61,122 bases of DNA from Sphingobacteriales bacterium (GTDB taxonomy: Bacteria > Bacteroidota > Bacteroidia > Sphingobacteriales > Sphingobacteriaceae), in the NCBI GenBank assembly GCA_028288165.1, contig JAQBOG010000025.1:1-61122 (forward strand), in the 5' to 3' direction. The notes beneath the pieces were generated by a model. That model was not told the origin of the DNA and searched no databases. It saw only the letters and a list, made by a program, of their open reading frames with translations. Shown one piece after another: positions 14,710-24,900 of the stretch. Every line of letters begins with the position of its first letter. Position 1 is the first letter of the stretch. The position numbers and the translations under genes are program-made.

Positions 14710-15150
14710 ATGTCAAGAGTTAGCACCTATCTTAATTTTCCACACAATACGGAGGAAGTTTTTAATTTTTATAAATCTGTTTTCGGTGAAGATTTTACCG
14801 GAGGAATTAACAGATTTGGCGACATACCGCCGCACGAAGGAATGCCTGCGTTGTCTGATAATGATAAAAATTTAGTGATGCACATTGAACTCCCAATACT
14901 TGGAGGCCATGTTTTAATGGGAACGGATGCACCAGAATCAATGGGTTTTAAAGTGAATTTTGGAAACAATGTGCATATAAATCTGGAGCCAGATACACGT
15001 ACTGAAACGAAAAAATTATTTGATGCACTTTCCCAGGGCGGAGAAGTAACGATGGAACTTCAGGATATGTTTTGGGGTGCTTTCTATGGTAGTTGCACCG
15101 ATAAATTTGGCACTCAATGGATGTTTAATTGCACTGAAAAGATAGCGTAA
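14710..15150 (+). CDS. VOC family (PhnB-like glyoxalase-fold) protein
   Basis: The 146-residue protein is a close paralogue of the gene at 13132-13563. The motifs are shared: STYLNFPHNTEEVFNFYKSV, LVMHIELPILGGHVLMGTDA, DMFWGAFYGSCTDKFGTQWM. Two diverged copies within 1.6 kb suggest local duplication and separate specialisation. It is soluble, with no export signal and an unknown substrate. The start ATG lies 34 bases after DoxX, so it is likely in the same transcript. Confidence 0.9.
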   Translation: MSRVSTYLNFPHNTEEVFNFYKSVFGEDFTGGINRFGDIPPHEGMPALSDNDKNLVMHIELPILGGHVLMGTDAPESMGFKVNFGNNVHINLEPDTRTETKKLFDALSQGGEVTMELQDMFWGAFYGSCTDKFGTQWMFNCTEKIA

Positions 15151-15263
15151 GTTTTTCTGTTTAGGCTTGCTAAATAATTAATACTCCAGTTAAGGCTCCT
15201 TAAGCTTTAATTGGAGTATCTTTTAGATTATATCTCTGTAATTGGATTTAAAAAATCACTCGA

Positions 15264-15638
15264 TTGAAAGCAGCAACCAATAACGTTGATGAGTACATCA
15301 CTGGTTTCCCAAAAGAGACACAGTTGCTTTTAGAGAAACTGCGAGCAACCATTAAAAATGCTGCGCCCGAAGCGGAGGAAATGATTAGTTATCAAATGCC
15401 TGCCTACAAGTTTCACGGAATGCTGGTTTATTTTGGCGGGTACAAAAACCACATCGGGTTTTACCCAACAGGATCTGGTATTGAAATATTTAAAGAAGAA
15501 ATTAAAGATTTGAAATATTCCAAAGGAACTATTCAATTTCCGCTTGATAAACCGCTTCCTTTAGATCTGGTAACCAAAATCGTTGTGTTTAGAGTGATGC
15601 AGAACCTTGAAAAATCAGCAAAGAGAGCAAAAAAATGA
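15264..15638 (+). CDS. DUF1801 (YdhG-like iron-chaperone family) protein
   Basis: The 124-residue protein starts at TTG 15264; no in-frame ATG exists near the N-terminus. The motifs VDEYITGFPKETQLLLEKLR, EAEEMISYQMPAYKF and GSGIEIFKEEIKD, GTIQFPLDKPLP are those of DUF1801/YdhG, related to frataxin-like iron chaperones. The function is not proven. It is the last gene of the plus-strand small-protein cluster, and a hairpin follows at 15680. Confidence 0.85.
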   Translation: MKAATNNVDEYITGFPKETQLLLEKLRATIKNAAPEAEEMISYQMPAYKFHGMLVYFGGYKNHIGFYPTGSGIEIFKEEIKDLKYSKGTIQFPLDKPLPLDLVTKIVVFRVMQNLEKSAKRAKK

Positions 15639-15679
15639 TGCAGAGGAGTAACCACCGAAAAGCTCTTTAAAAAAGAATG

Positions 15680-15709
15680 ACAAAGCCAATTAAGCTTTGT
15701 TATTTCTAT
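15680..15709 (+). terminator. Probable terminator after DUF1801 gene
   Basis: ACAAAGC and GCTTTGT form a 7-base stem, followed by TATTTCTATT. The run of A bases on the left lets it work in both directions. It lies 42 bases after the stop codon. Confidence 0.55.
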
Positions 15710-15860
15710 TAATTCTAAATATTCGATTTTTATATCATCATTAATTTACCTGAGGATGTAGTTGAGCAAGGGTCGGTAATAAAACCACTAATACTATAAT
15801 AGCTCTTGCTTATTGATTATAAATAACCAAAAACAAGAGCTATCGATATAATACAATATT

Positions 15861-18800
15861 TTATTTCTTTTTAAGTGCTGATAAATAAGTGAGCAAGTCT
15901 GCCAATTCTTGTTTACTCATTGTTTCGTGCAAGCCAGAAGGCATCATTGATTCTGCTAATTCTTTTTTAGATTTTACATCACTGGTTTTAATCCGTTGCT
16001 TGATACCTGCAGGATATTTTAGGTCAATGTCGGTTTCTGTTTTGCTGGCAATAATGCCTGTTAATACGGAACCATCTTTCATGTTTAACTGCCAACTTTC
16101 AAATCCGAAACTAATACCTGCTGAGGGTTGAACAATGGCTTCTAAAAGTGATTCTTTAGGTAGTTTTGTTCCGATTTCTGATAAATTCGGTCCAAAATCA
16201 TATCCTTCTTTATTAACCTGGTGACAAACAAAACAGTTGTTTTTAAACACTGCTTTACCCTTCTCACCGTTGCCTGTCAACGCTTCTAACTCTTTAATAG
16301 TTGGTACTTTCTTCTTTAGAACAGACTTAGATCCCTCAGGTAAAAAAGAAGTTGCTTCGGTATAAATCGCTCTCCGCCAAGCACCTTTTAAGCCATCAAC
16401 ATATTCAGGAATCATCTCTTTAGCAATCTGCTTATCCCGCAACAATTGCAATACTTTGTTTTCACCGCTCATGCTTCCACCCATTTTGTTGGCGGCTTTC
16501 ACACGGATAGCTTTATTGTAAGAGGAAGAAAAGGCCACTTTTTGTAATATGTCGATTGACTGCTTACTGCCAACTCCTCCTAAAGCGGTAAGCACTTTCA
16601 TGGTTTTGGCTGAATCACTATTATTAATTGCACTCTTTATTAATTCAGCTCCTTTTAAGTCTAATAATAAAGTGGCAGATTCACGCCCCAAGGGTTCGCC
16701 GGATTTTGCAATTGCCAGGTCAAGTACTTTTTGGCTTTCGCTTTTTAATTCATACCTGCGTACGAGGTCAATATATTCAGGTTTGCCGTAAACCGTTTTT
16801 AACACATCTGTAACTGCCTTTTTTGCAATCTCTGATTTTTGAACCGTTTTGTTATCCAGGTGATTCAGAACCAATTTATTAAGGTCTTGATTGTTGCTTT
16901 TATTGCCTTCAATCATGGCTAATAAATAGGTTGATTTTGCCGGACCAGTATTGAAATCAAAGGCTCTAAAATATCTTAATCGAGATTTAAGAGGTGCTTT
17001 TTCATCTCCAGCTAATTGTGCAAGGTAAGGGATAGCTTTATCTGTTCTTGAACGCCAAACGATATCTTTTCCAGCCTGATTTTTTAGAGGATTACCTACC
17101 ATTTTATTGTAAACCGAAAAGCATGAATCCCATTGTCTATCTGCACCAATTCCTAGAGCTTCTAAATACCAACGATCTTTACCATCGTATTTATTAGCAA
17201 GTTCAGCCCATAATTTTGGCATTTCTGCTGATTTATTATGGCGCAAAGCGATGGCACATTCACGCCTAACTTGCGGATCAGGGTCATTCACTAGTTGAGC
17301 AACAACTCCACTTACATTTGAATTTGCTTGTCTTGCAGCCCGTAAACCCATCATTTTAAAATCAGGATTGTTTGACTTGATCGCTTGATTTATATATTTA
17401 TCAGCTCCAGCTATCTTAGTCAGCACCCAAAAAGCACGGGCTTGCATGCGGGGATTCGAAGATGATTTCCAAACTTTTTCAAGTTCTGGAACAGCTGTCC
17501 CGCCAAGGCGTCTTAAAGCAACCCAAGCATGATGCCGCACTGCTAAGTTTGGACTTTGCAACGCTGCAACCGCCCCTTGTGCGGTAGTAAAATCTTGTTT
17601 CGGAACACTAAACTTCGATCCTTTTGGTGCAATACGATAGATGCGGCCTTTTTGTTGATCGCCAGCTTGATGACCGCCTACTCCTGGATCATACCAATCT
17701 GCAACAATTAATGAACCGTCTGGAGCAACACTCACATCTGCTGGTCTGAACCATTGATCACGTTCCCCTTTTAAAATATTAATTATTTCTGCAGTATATC
17801 CTGCGCCACTTTTCTTAACAGGATAAGAGCGAACCACATTTGGCCCAGGATCTGCATGAATGATTTGATTTTGAAATTCTTTTGGTAATAATGAACCTTC
17901 ATAAATGACCATCCCGGTAGGAGAGCCTGCTCCAGTTTGTAATAAATTTGGAACTACGCCCGGATCATTCAAATGCCAATGACGGAATGGAATTGAATCT
18001 TCCATATTTGTACGATTAGCAGACCATGAAGCGCCTGTCATTTCATCTTTATAGCCATAGTTCCCATAATCCATTACATAATTAATCCTGGTAGATCGAT
18101 TTCCATCATCATCGTTATCGCTTTGCCAAATGGTACCGTAACTATCTACAGCCAGTTCAAAGTTATTACGGAAGTTTTGCCCTAAGCATTCCACGTTTGT
18201 ACCATCTGGGTTGCAACGAAACACCATCCCTTGGGTGTATTTATTAGGGCCAATCTCATCACCATCTTGATCTTTTACAGTGTTTCCGTTTTTATCTTTT
18301 AGTGTTTTACCTTCATTACCAAAGTTGAAGTAAAGCTTTCCATCTGGTCCAAATGTGAAGGTGTGCATTCCATGATCGTGTTGTTCACCACCCATTCCCT
18401 GGAACATGATCTCTTTACGATCAGCTTTGTCATCTCCATTGTCATCATAAAAAGCCCATACATAAGGGCTTTGAGAAATTAAAACACGATTTCCCAACAC
18501 GCAAACTCCAAGTGGAGCATTTACTTCAGGTCCTTGATAAAACACTTTGGTCGTGTCAGCCACCCCGTCGCCGTTTTTATCCTCCAGAATGATGATACGG
18601 TCGCCTTTTACGGTTGTCGGATTTCCATTTATCTCAGGCCGATAATTATAAGCCTCAGTAACCCAAATTCTTCCACGCTCATCCACATCCATATTGGTGG
18701 GATTTTTTAGCATGGGTTCGGTGGCCACAAGCTGTATTTCCAGCTCAGGATTTGCTACTAAACCTCTTAATGCATTTTCAGATAAGTGCTTTTGATCTTC

Positions 18801-18938
18801 GGTTAAAGCAGGTAAGCTATCTTGAGTAGCTTTGTCTTTACTTTCAGAACTACATGACGTTATAAAAACGATTGCACTGAAAGAAAAATAGAAAAAGCTA
18901 CTCTTAATAGATGAAAGAAATAAGTTATTTTTTATCAT
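15861..18938 (-). CDS. PVC-type membrane-bound dehydrogenase with HEAT repeats and c-type heme domain
   Basis: The 1,025-residue lipoprotein has its lipid-anchor Cys at residue 29 (FITSC). Residues 50-440 form a beta-propeller of the glucose/sorbosone-dehydrogenase type (GRIWVTEAYNYRP, HTFTFGPDGKLYFN, VAPDGSLIVADWYDPG). Residues 450-860 are HEAT-like (NLAVRHHAWVALRRLG, DPDPQVRRECAIALR). A C-terminal cytochrome c domain has CFVCH near residue 905 and a distal Met in the SMMPSG region. The protein probably oxidises a sugar or sugar derivative in the periplasm and passes electrons to the chain. It lies 32 bases after the sugar isomerase-like gene, in one transcript. Confidence 0.9.
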   Translation of the reverse strand: MIKNNLFLSSIKSSFFYFSFSAIVFITSCSSESKDKATQDSLPALTEDQKHLSENALRGLVANPELEIQLVATEPMLKNPTNMDVDERGRIWVTEAYNYRPEINGNPTTVKGDRIIILEDKNGDGVADTTKVFYQGPEVNAPLGVCVLGNRVLISQSPYVWAFYDDNGDDKADRKEIMFQGMGGEQHDHGMHTFTFGPDGKLYFNFGNEGKTLKDKNGNTVKDQDGDEIGPNKYTQGMVFRCNPDGTNVECLGQNFRNNFELAVDSYGTIWQSDNDDDGNRSTRINYVMDYGNYGYKDEMTGASWSANRTNMEDSIPFRHWHLNDPGVVPNLLQTGAGSPTGMVIYEGSLLPKEFQNQIIHADPGPNVVRSYPVKKSGAGYTAEIINILKGERDQWFRPADVSVAPDGSLIVADWYDPGVGGHQAGDQQKGRIYRIAPKGSKFSVPKQDFTTAQGAVAALQSPNLAVRHHAWVALRRLGGTAVPELEKVWKSSSNPRMQARAFWVLTKIAGADKYINQAIKSNNPDFKMMGLRAARQANSNVSGVVAQLVNDPDPQVRRECAIALRHNKSAEMPKLWAELANKYDGKDRWYLEALGIGADRQWDSCFSVYNKMVGNPLKNQAGKDIVWRSRTDKAIPYLAQLAGDEKAPLKSRLRYFRAFDFNTGPAKSTYLLAMIEGNKSNNQDLNKLVLNHLDNKTVQKSEIAKKAVTDVLKTVYGKPEYIDLVRRYELKSESQKVLDLAIAKSGEPLGRESATLLLDLKGAELIKSAINNSDSAKTMKVLTALGGVGSKQSIDILQKVAFSSSYNKAIRVKAANKMGGSMSGENKVLQLLRDKQIAKEMIPEYVDGLKGAWRRAIYTEATSFLPEGSKSVLKKKVPTIKELEALTGNGEKGKAVFKNNCFVCHQVNKEGYDFGPNLSEIGTKLPKESLLEAIVQPSAGISFGFESWQLNMKDGSVLTGIIASKTETDIDLKYPAGIKQRIKTSDVKSKKELAESMMPSGLHETMSKQELADLLTYLSALKKK

Positions 18939-18970
18939 CTTTTGGTTTAAAATAAAATCGGGACAACGGA

Positions 18971-19867
18971 TTAAGCAACATCACAAATCTGCACGCCTTG
19001 TTTTAAGGATGCAATTTTGTCTGGTCTTTTAGGAATAAATTCTTGTGCGACATACCCCTTAAAACCAGTTTCTAAAATGGCTTTCATGATGGCTGGGTAA
19101 TTTAATTCTTGTGTATCATCTATTTCATTTCTTCCCGGAACACCGCCAGTATGATAATGAGAGATGTATTTGTTGTAATCTTTTATCGTGGCAATAACGT
19201 CGCCTTCCATAATTTGCATGTGATAAATATCATATAGCAACTTGAAGCGGTCAGATCCAACGGCATCACATAATGCTGCTCCCCAATTGGTATGATCGCA
19301 TTGGTAATCTTTATGATTTACCTTGCTGTTAAGTAATTCCATTACCATCGTAACCTTATATTTTTCAGCAATGCTCATTAACCTTTTCAACCCGATAGCT
19401 GAGTTTTTTATTCCCTGATAATCATCAATTCCATTACGGTTTCCTGAAAAACAAATTATTTGGGTCAATCCTGCCGCCGCCGCTTTTGGAATAATTTCTT
19501 CATAACTTTTTACCAATTCATCATGATATTTTAAATCATTAAATCCTTGTGTAATTCCTTTTCCAGCTCCCCATGGCATGGCAGAAGTTAAGCCGTATTT
19601 TTTCAACGTTGGCCATTCATCAGGGCCTGTTAATTCGATAGATTGTAATCCTATTTTATTTGCTGCTTTACACAGATCCTCCAACGGGATTGACTCATAG
19701 CACCAACGACAAACTGAATGATTTACTTTACCTTTTAAGCCAGTTTCTAAAACAGCTTCCGCGGCTGAAATGCGGTTGGATAGGCTGGTGCCAACCAATG
19801 CAGCAGAAGTTGCAGCAGCCATTTTTAAAACGGTTCTCCTTGAGAAACCTTGATTATTGTGTTCCAT
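18971..19867 (-). CDS. Tat-exported sugar phosphate isomerase/epimerase-like TIM-barrel protein (hydroxypyruvate isomerase family)
   Basis: The 298-residue product has a twin-arginine signal (SRRTVLKMAAAT, Arg10-Arg11). The barrel belongs to the AP-endonuclease-2 / hydroxypyruvate isomerase group: CRWCYESIPLEDLCKAANKI at the start, ELTGPDEWP, VMELLNSKVNH, FKLLYDIYHMQIMEGD and a final GYVAQEFIP. Glu, Asp, His and Glu metal ligands are present in ELLNSK, YDIYH and QEF. The substrate may be a keto-sugar; in Bacteroidota such exported barrels often sit with PVC-type dehydrogenases, as here. Confidence 0.88.
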   Translation of the reverse strand: MEHNNQGFSRRTVLKMAAATSAALVGTSLSNRISAAEAVLETGLKGKVNHSVCRWCYESIPLEDLCKAANKIGLQSIELTGPDEWPTLKKYGLTSAMPWGAGKGITQGFNDLKYHDELVKSYEEIIPKAAAAGLTQIICFSGNRNGIDDYQGIKNSAIGLKRLMSIAEKYKVTMVMELLNSKVNHKDYQCDHTNWGAALCDAVGSDRFKLLYDIYHMQIMEGDVIATIKDYNKYISHYHTGGVPGRNEIDDTQELNYPAIMKAILETGFKGYVAQEFIPKRPDKIASLKQGVQICDVA

Positions 19868-20050
19868 GATTGGTTAATATCTATTAGATTGGTTTTAACT
19901 GTTTGTGAGATTTTTAAATTTACTATTATGGCTTAAAATGAGAAAATTATATTAGGTAGAGTTTTATACATTATTTATTTGGATAGAAGAGTGAGCGAAT
20001 GTAAACCAACGCTTAATGTCTGTGTAATGCTATTTTAGCAATCATTAAGA

Positions 20051-20083
20051 AAAAAATAAGCTGCCCAGTGGGCAGCTTATTTT
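20051..20083 (-). terminator. Rho-independent terminator after susD
   Basis: TAAGCTGCCC and GGGCAGCTTA form a 10-base perfect stem with a 3-base loop. On the minus strand it is followed by a T-run (TTTTTTCTT). It lies 17 bases after the SusD stop, so the SusC/SusD transcript should end here, before the isomerase gene. Confidence 0.85.
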
Positions 20084-20099
20084 CGTTATGTATGTTAAA

Positions 20100-21899
20100 T
20101 TAATACAATGGGTTTTGAACAAGTTTGCTGTTCTTGTTCATTTCATCAAGCTTTATTGGAAAGAAATAGAATCTTGGATTCCATGCTCTTGATTGTGCAG
20201 TAATGAGACTATAGGTTCTCACTGGCATAACTTTACCAGACGCATCCATAGTGCCATCAATACGCACACCTTGGCCATCCTGATATGCTAAAGGAGCGAT
20301 TAGCCACCTACGAACATCAAAATAACGGTGATCTTCAAAAGCTAACTCTATGCGACGCTCATTTCTGTAACGCTCTACTAGTGCAGTCCCACTTTCTGTT
20401 ACCGCTGGCATGCCCACTCTCGAACGAATCAGGTTGATGTAAGTCTTTGCCTCTGTTTCCTGCCCTAAACCAATACAGGCTTCTGCGTAATTTAATAGAA
20501 TCTCTGTGTAGCGTATGTGGCGCCATGGTTGATCTTGTTTATTGAATTGAGCATTTAAAGTTGGATCAATAAATTTACGCATATAGTATCCGGAATAAGT
20601 GCCATTCCAGTCTTCAATCGAACTATTTCTGGTATCCAGACCGGCTTGAGTAGAACCATCCGGCTTTTTATAATATCCAGATTGAACAATCCCAATAGGA
20701 TCTTTACCTGCAGCATCAGAAGGACGTGGCCTCCAAACGGCACCTTCATAATTGATGCTCGCATAGAAACGCGGATCACGGTTTACATATGGATCCGCTT
20801 TTTGAGCCGGGTTGGACCAACTGAATTTGGTTCCATCAGCCATTTCATAAGCATCAACCATTTGTCCTAAAGGAGTATTACTGCCCCAGCCATGCCAACC
20901 ATTCGGAGTATTGTATAAACCAGGATTGTAACCATCCCAATTTTCCTCTATTTTTGGTGTGAAGAACCTAACGAAAATATCTTCTGAGGTTTCTTTGGAA
21001 ATAAAAATATCAGCATAGTTTTTAGTGGCTGCTTGTGGTGTTGTAGGTGATCCCGGCTGGAAAAGACTATAAACTCCTAAATCCATTACCGCCTTGGCAG
21101 CATTTTTAGCCGCTTGCCAACGGGCAGTTCTATCTCCGCCAACATATCCAACAAGCTCTTTATTAACCCCACCGGCCCAAGCAGCATCCGAATTGTATAA
21201 ATCACTAGCAGCATATAATAATACTCTTGATTTTAATGCTAGTGCCGCACCTTTGGTTGCACGCCCCTTGTTATTGCCAGATTGTACAAGTGGTAGCAAA
21301 GCAGCAGCTGAATCTAATTGAGAGGTAATATAGGTAATACACTCTGCGTACGTATTTCTAGGAACCTCAAAATTATCCTGAAGCCCATAAGCTTTTGTGA
21401 TGATTGGAACACCGCCATACATCGAAACCAAATCGTGATATAAATAGCCTCTCAGAAAATAAACTTCCCCTTTCATAGCAGCTTTATCTTCTGCCTTGTC
21501 AAATGGAACTTTTTCGATGTTTTCGAAAAATACATTTGCAGCTCTTACAAATTGGTATTTATAAGCCCAATTCATTTCTCTTTGTCGGTTACCTGTCCAA
21601 TAACTCATCTCAAAAATAGATAAATCACTTGGTGTGACTAAACTTTTAGTAACATTGCTGCTCCCAAAATCTGCATTATACATGGTTTCATCTACCATGG
21701 ATGACATCATGATATTACTAAAGCCATGCGGAATGCCAAAATATATATTGTTTACAAAACTCTGTGCTAGAGCAGGATCACCCCAAACAGCATCTTCGGC
21801 GAACTTATCTAGTGGTTTTTGGTTAAGGAAGTCTTTCTTACATGATACAACACCTATTAATACAAGGGCAATCAATATTGAATTATATATTCTTTTCAT
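20100..21899 (-). CDS. SusD/RagB-type nutrient-binding outer-membrane lipoprotein
   Basis: The 599-residue lipoprotein has a lipobox ending GVVSC (Cys20), followed by KKDFLNQKPLD, the usual SusD start. TPR-type helices follow (ANVFFENIEKVPFDKAEDKA, GEVYFLRGYLYHDLVSMYGG), and the C-terminal SusD signature is LNYAEACIGLGQETEAKTYI, RYRNERRIELAFEDHRYFDV. It sits on the cell surface as the lid of the SusC porin encoded 20 bases upstream. Sequence alone does not give the glycan. Co-transcribed with susC. Confidence 0.95.
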   Translation of the reverse strand: MKRIYNSILIALVLIGVVSCKKDFLNQKPLDKFAEDAVWGDPALAQSFVNNIYFGIPHGFSNIMMSSMVDETMYNADFGSSNVTKSLVTPSDLSIFEMSYWTGNRQREMNWAYKYQFVRAANVFFENIEKVPFDKAEDKAAMKGEVYFLRGYLYHDLVSMYGGVPIITKAYGLQDNFEVPRNTYAECITYITSQLDSAAALLPLVQSGNNKGRATKGAALALKSRVLLYAASDLYNSDAAWAGGVNKELVGYVGGDRTARWQAAKNAAKAVMDLGVYSLFQPGSPTTPQAATKNYADIFISKETSEDIFVRFFTPKIEENWDGYNPGLYNTPNGWHGWGSNTPLGQMVDAYEMADGTKFSWSNPAQKADPYVNRDPRFYASINYEGAVWRPRPSDAAGKDPIGIVQSGYYKKPDGSTQAGLDTRNSSIEDWNGTYSGYYMRKFIDPTLNAQFNKQDQPWRHIRYTEILLNYAEACIGLGQETEAKTYINLIRSRVGMPAVTESGTALVERYRNERRIELAFEDHRYFDVRRWLIAPLAYQDGQGVRIDGTMDASGKVMPVRTYSLITAQSRAWNPRFYFFPIKLDEMNKNSKLVQNPLY

Positions 21900-21919
21900 G
21901 ATATTTTCTCTAAAATCGA

Positions 21920-24900
21920 TTAAAAAGTAACTGATAAACCACCGTTTATAATCTTTTGCAATGGATAACCTTGTCCGTTACCTGCACCCATTTCAGGGTC
22001 GAAGTCTTTCATGTCAGGGCTATAAGTTAACAAGTTATAAGCGTTGATATACACCCGTAAATTTTGAAGACCCAGACGTGAAATCATAGTTTTCGGTAGT
22101 TTATAGCCTAGTTCAATGTTTTTTAAACGGATATAATCTGTTTTGTGGAGCCAAAAGGTATTTCCTTGTCCAACCCAATATTCGTTACCCCTGTTAAAAG
22201 TTCTTGGACCAGTAGCATTTGGATTTTCAGGAGTCCACCTATTTTCAGCAAAGCTTGTCATGAAATTGCCTATTTCACCAGACTCTGTTGAAATATATTG
22301 TACTGCACCACTTGCTCCTTGCACTAAAGCTGCAAAATCAAAACCTTTATATTGAAGGCTCATGTTTACACCACCAGTAAATCTTGGATCGGCATTTTTG
22401 TCATTTCTTACCCGATCAAATGCATCGATTTTTCCATCACTGTTATAATCTTGAAATATGATATCACCCGGACGTGCGTTACTAAGGTGAGGATATGCAT
22501 CCACCGCAGCCTGATCTTTAAATACCCCAATGGCCTGGTAATATAGACCGCTATTAGCATCACGTGGGTTTGAAGGTATTGGATGGCCTGTTGATTGTTG
22601 ATAATCTGGAAAGCCAGCATTTTCATCCCAGTATAAAATCTCATTCTTTTGATAACCTCCATTAAAACCAAACGAATAAGTTAGGGCATTCGATTGATTG
22701 CTATAGTTTACGCTAAAATCAAATCCTTTATTTCCGACTTTACCTATGTTTTCTCTTGGTAACGTTAAACCAGCTGAAGTAGGAACGGACGCATTTCTCC
22801 ACCATAAAATTTGTGAGCGCTTGTTATTAAAATAATCTGCTGTAACTGTTAACGCATTGTTTAAAAAACTTGCGTCGAAACCAACATTTGCTTGGTTTGC
22901 AATTTCCCAGGTTACCTCTTTGTTAGGTAACACTGTTTGGTACAATGCCGGGTTCTCCACACTTCCGTTCGTGATGTAGGGTAGGGGAGCGTTACCTGAT
23001 TGGGCCTTGATTCCTCCTAAACTGTAGGTAGCAAGGTATTGCCATTCATCAATTTGGTCGTTACCTGTTTGGCCCCATGATCCTCTTATCTTTAACGAAT
23101 TGACTACTTTTCCTAAGCTGTTTTTGAAAAACTCTTCTTCTGATAGCTTATAACCCACGGAAATACCAGGGAAGAATCCGAACCGTTTGTTTTCAGGAAA
23201 TATATATGACCCTTGATATCTGAATACAAATTCGGCCAAATACTTTTGTTTATAATCATAGTTTGCCCTACCAAAGTAGTTTAACCGAGCTTGGGTATAA
23301 GCAGAACCGGTGTTAGACATGAACGGATCAGTAGCACCTGCAAATAGTTGATCAAGTAATGACGAATTGAAATTTTTACGGTATGCACTAAAATTGTCGC
23401 CTTTGCCTGTTATCTTTTCTATACCGGCCAAAAGTGTTATGCTATGGTTTGTCAGAAACTTTGTATCATAATTTACTAAGCCATTCAATAATACATTTTG
23501 TTTGTCTTCCATAAACTGGTTTAACGCAGGGCTATCAAAACCTCTTTTAGATTTTTGAAGAATAGGTTGGTTATTTGCGTCGAAACCATTCAATGAATAT
23601 AAATACCAGGGAGTTTGCCAAGTTTTTTGGAAGCGGAAATTTTTGTCAAATGATGCATTTCCAGTTAATGATAATCCCTTAACACCAGGAATAATGATAT
23701 TTAATTTTGCGTTGCTATTTAATACATATCGCTTGTCATGATCATAACCAGTAGCTTTTGTACTCACAACAACTGGGTTATCTCCATATTCAATGTCCGG
23801 TCCGGGAGTTCCGTCTGGCCAGTAAGCAGTCATCGTCGGTTTACCACGCATAACCATTCTAAAAATACTGCCGGCAGAACGAGTAGGGAAATTACGGTCT
23901 TCATTACGTCCGGCTATATCAAATGATAAGCTAATATTTTTGTTAATCTTTCCATCCAAATTGGTTCTGAAATCATATTGGTTGTACTTAGTGCCACTAT
24001 TATAGTAAAAACCTCCCTGGCCTTTGCTGGATAGGGATACCAAATATTTTACGCTTTCGCTTCCTCCAGATATGGATAAGTTACCATAGTTTTGACCAGA
24101 CCAAGGTTTCAAAACCTCATCAAACCAGTTGGTATTTGGATAATTCCACGGATCAGAGCCATCTGCAAATTTTTGAATTTGTTCGGTTGTATAAACCGGT
24201 TTGTAACCAGCCGGATCTTTATAATAGGCGATCTCATTAACCATGGCTGCATAAGTCGGTGCATCAGCCATACTAGGTAGTTTGGTTGGTGCGCCATAAC
24301 CTTGATTAAAGCTTGCCGAAATAGTTGGCTTACCAACTTTGCCTCTTTTGGTGGTCACTAAAATTACTCCATTCGCAGCTTGGGCACCATAGATAGCTGC
24401 AGAAGCATCCTTCAACACCGATATACTTTCAATAGTGCTTGGATCAACTCTTTCCAACGAACGGCCAGGGATACCATCAACAACAACCAAAGGATCATTA
24501 TTATTTAAAGTATTACTACCCCTAATCCTAAGCCGAGATCCATCAGCACCAGGTTCGCTACTTGGTGTAACAACCACTAAACCTGCCAAACGTCCTGCTA
24601 AGGTATTTGTTACATTCGTTGAGGGAGATTGAACCAAGTCTGTGCCCTTAATCTGGCTGACTGCTCCTGTCATTGTAGCTTTCTTTTGTACGCCATAGCC
24701 AACAACTACAACTTCCGATAAAGCCTGGCTATCAGATTTTAACGTTACATTAATGGCTGTTCTATTATTTATCGCAACTTCTAATGTGCCATATCCTATA
24801 TAAGTAAATACTAAAGTGCCGCTTCCATCCGGTGCATTTACCGTAAACTGACCATTTATATCCGTACTTGCACCGATTGCTGTGCCCTTAATTTTAACAC

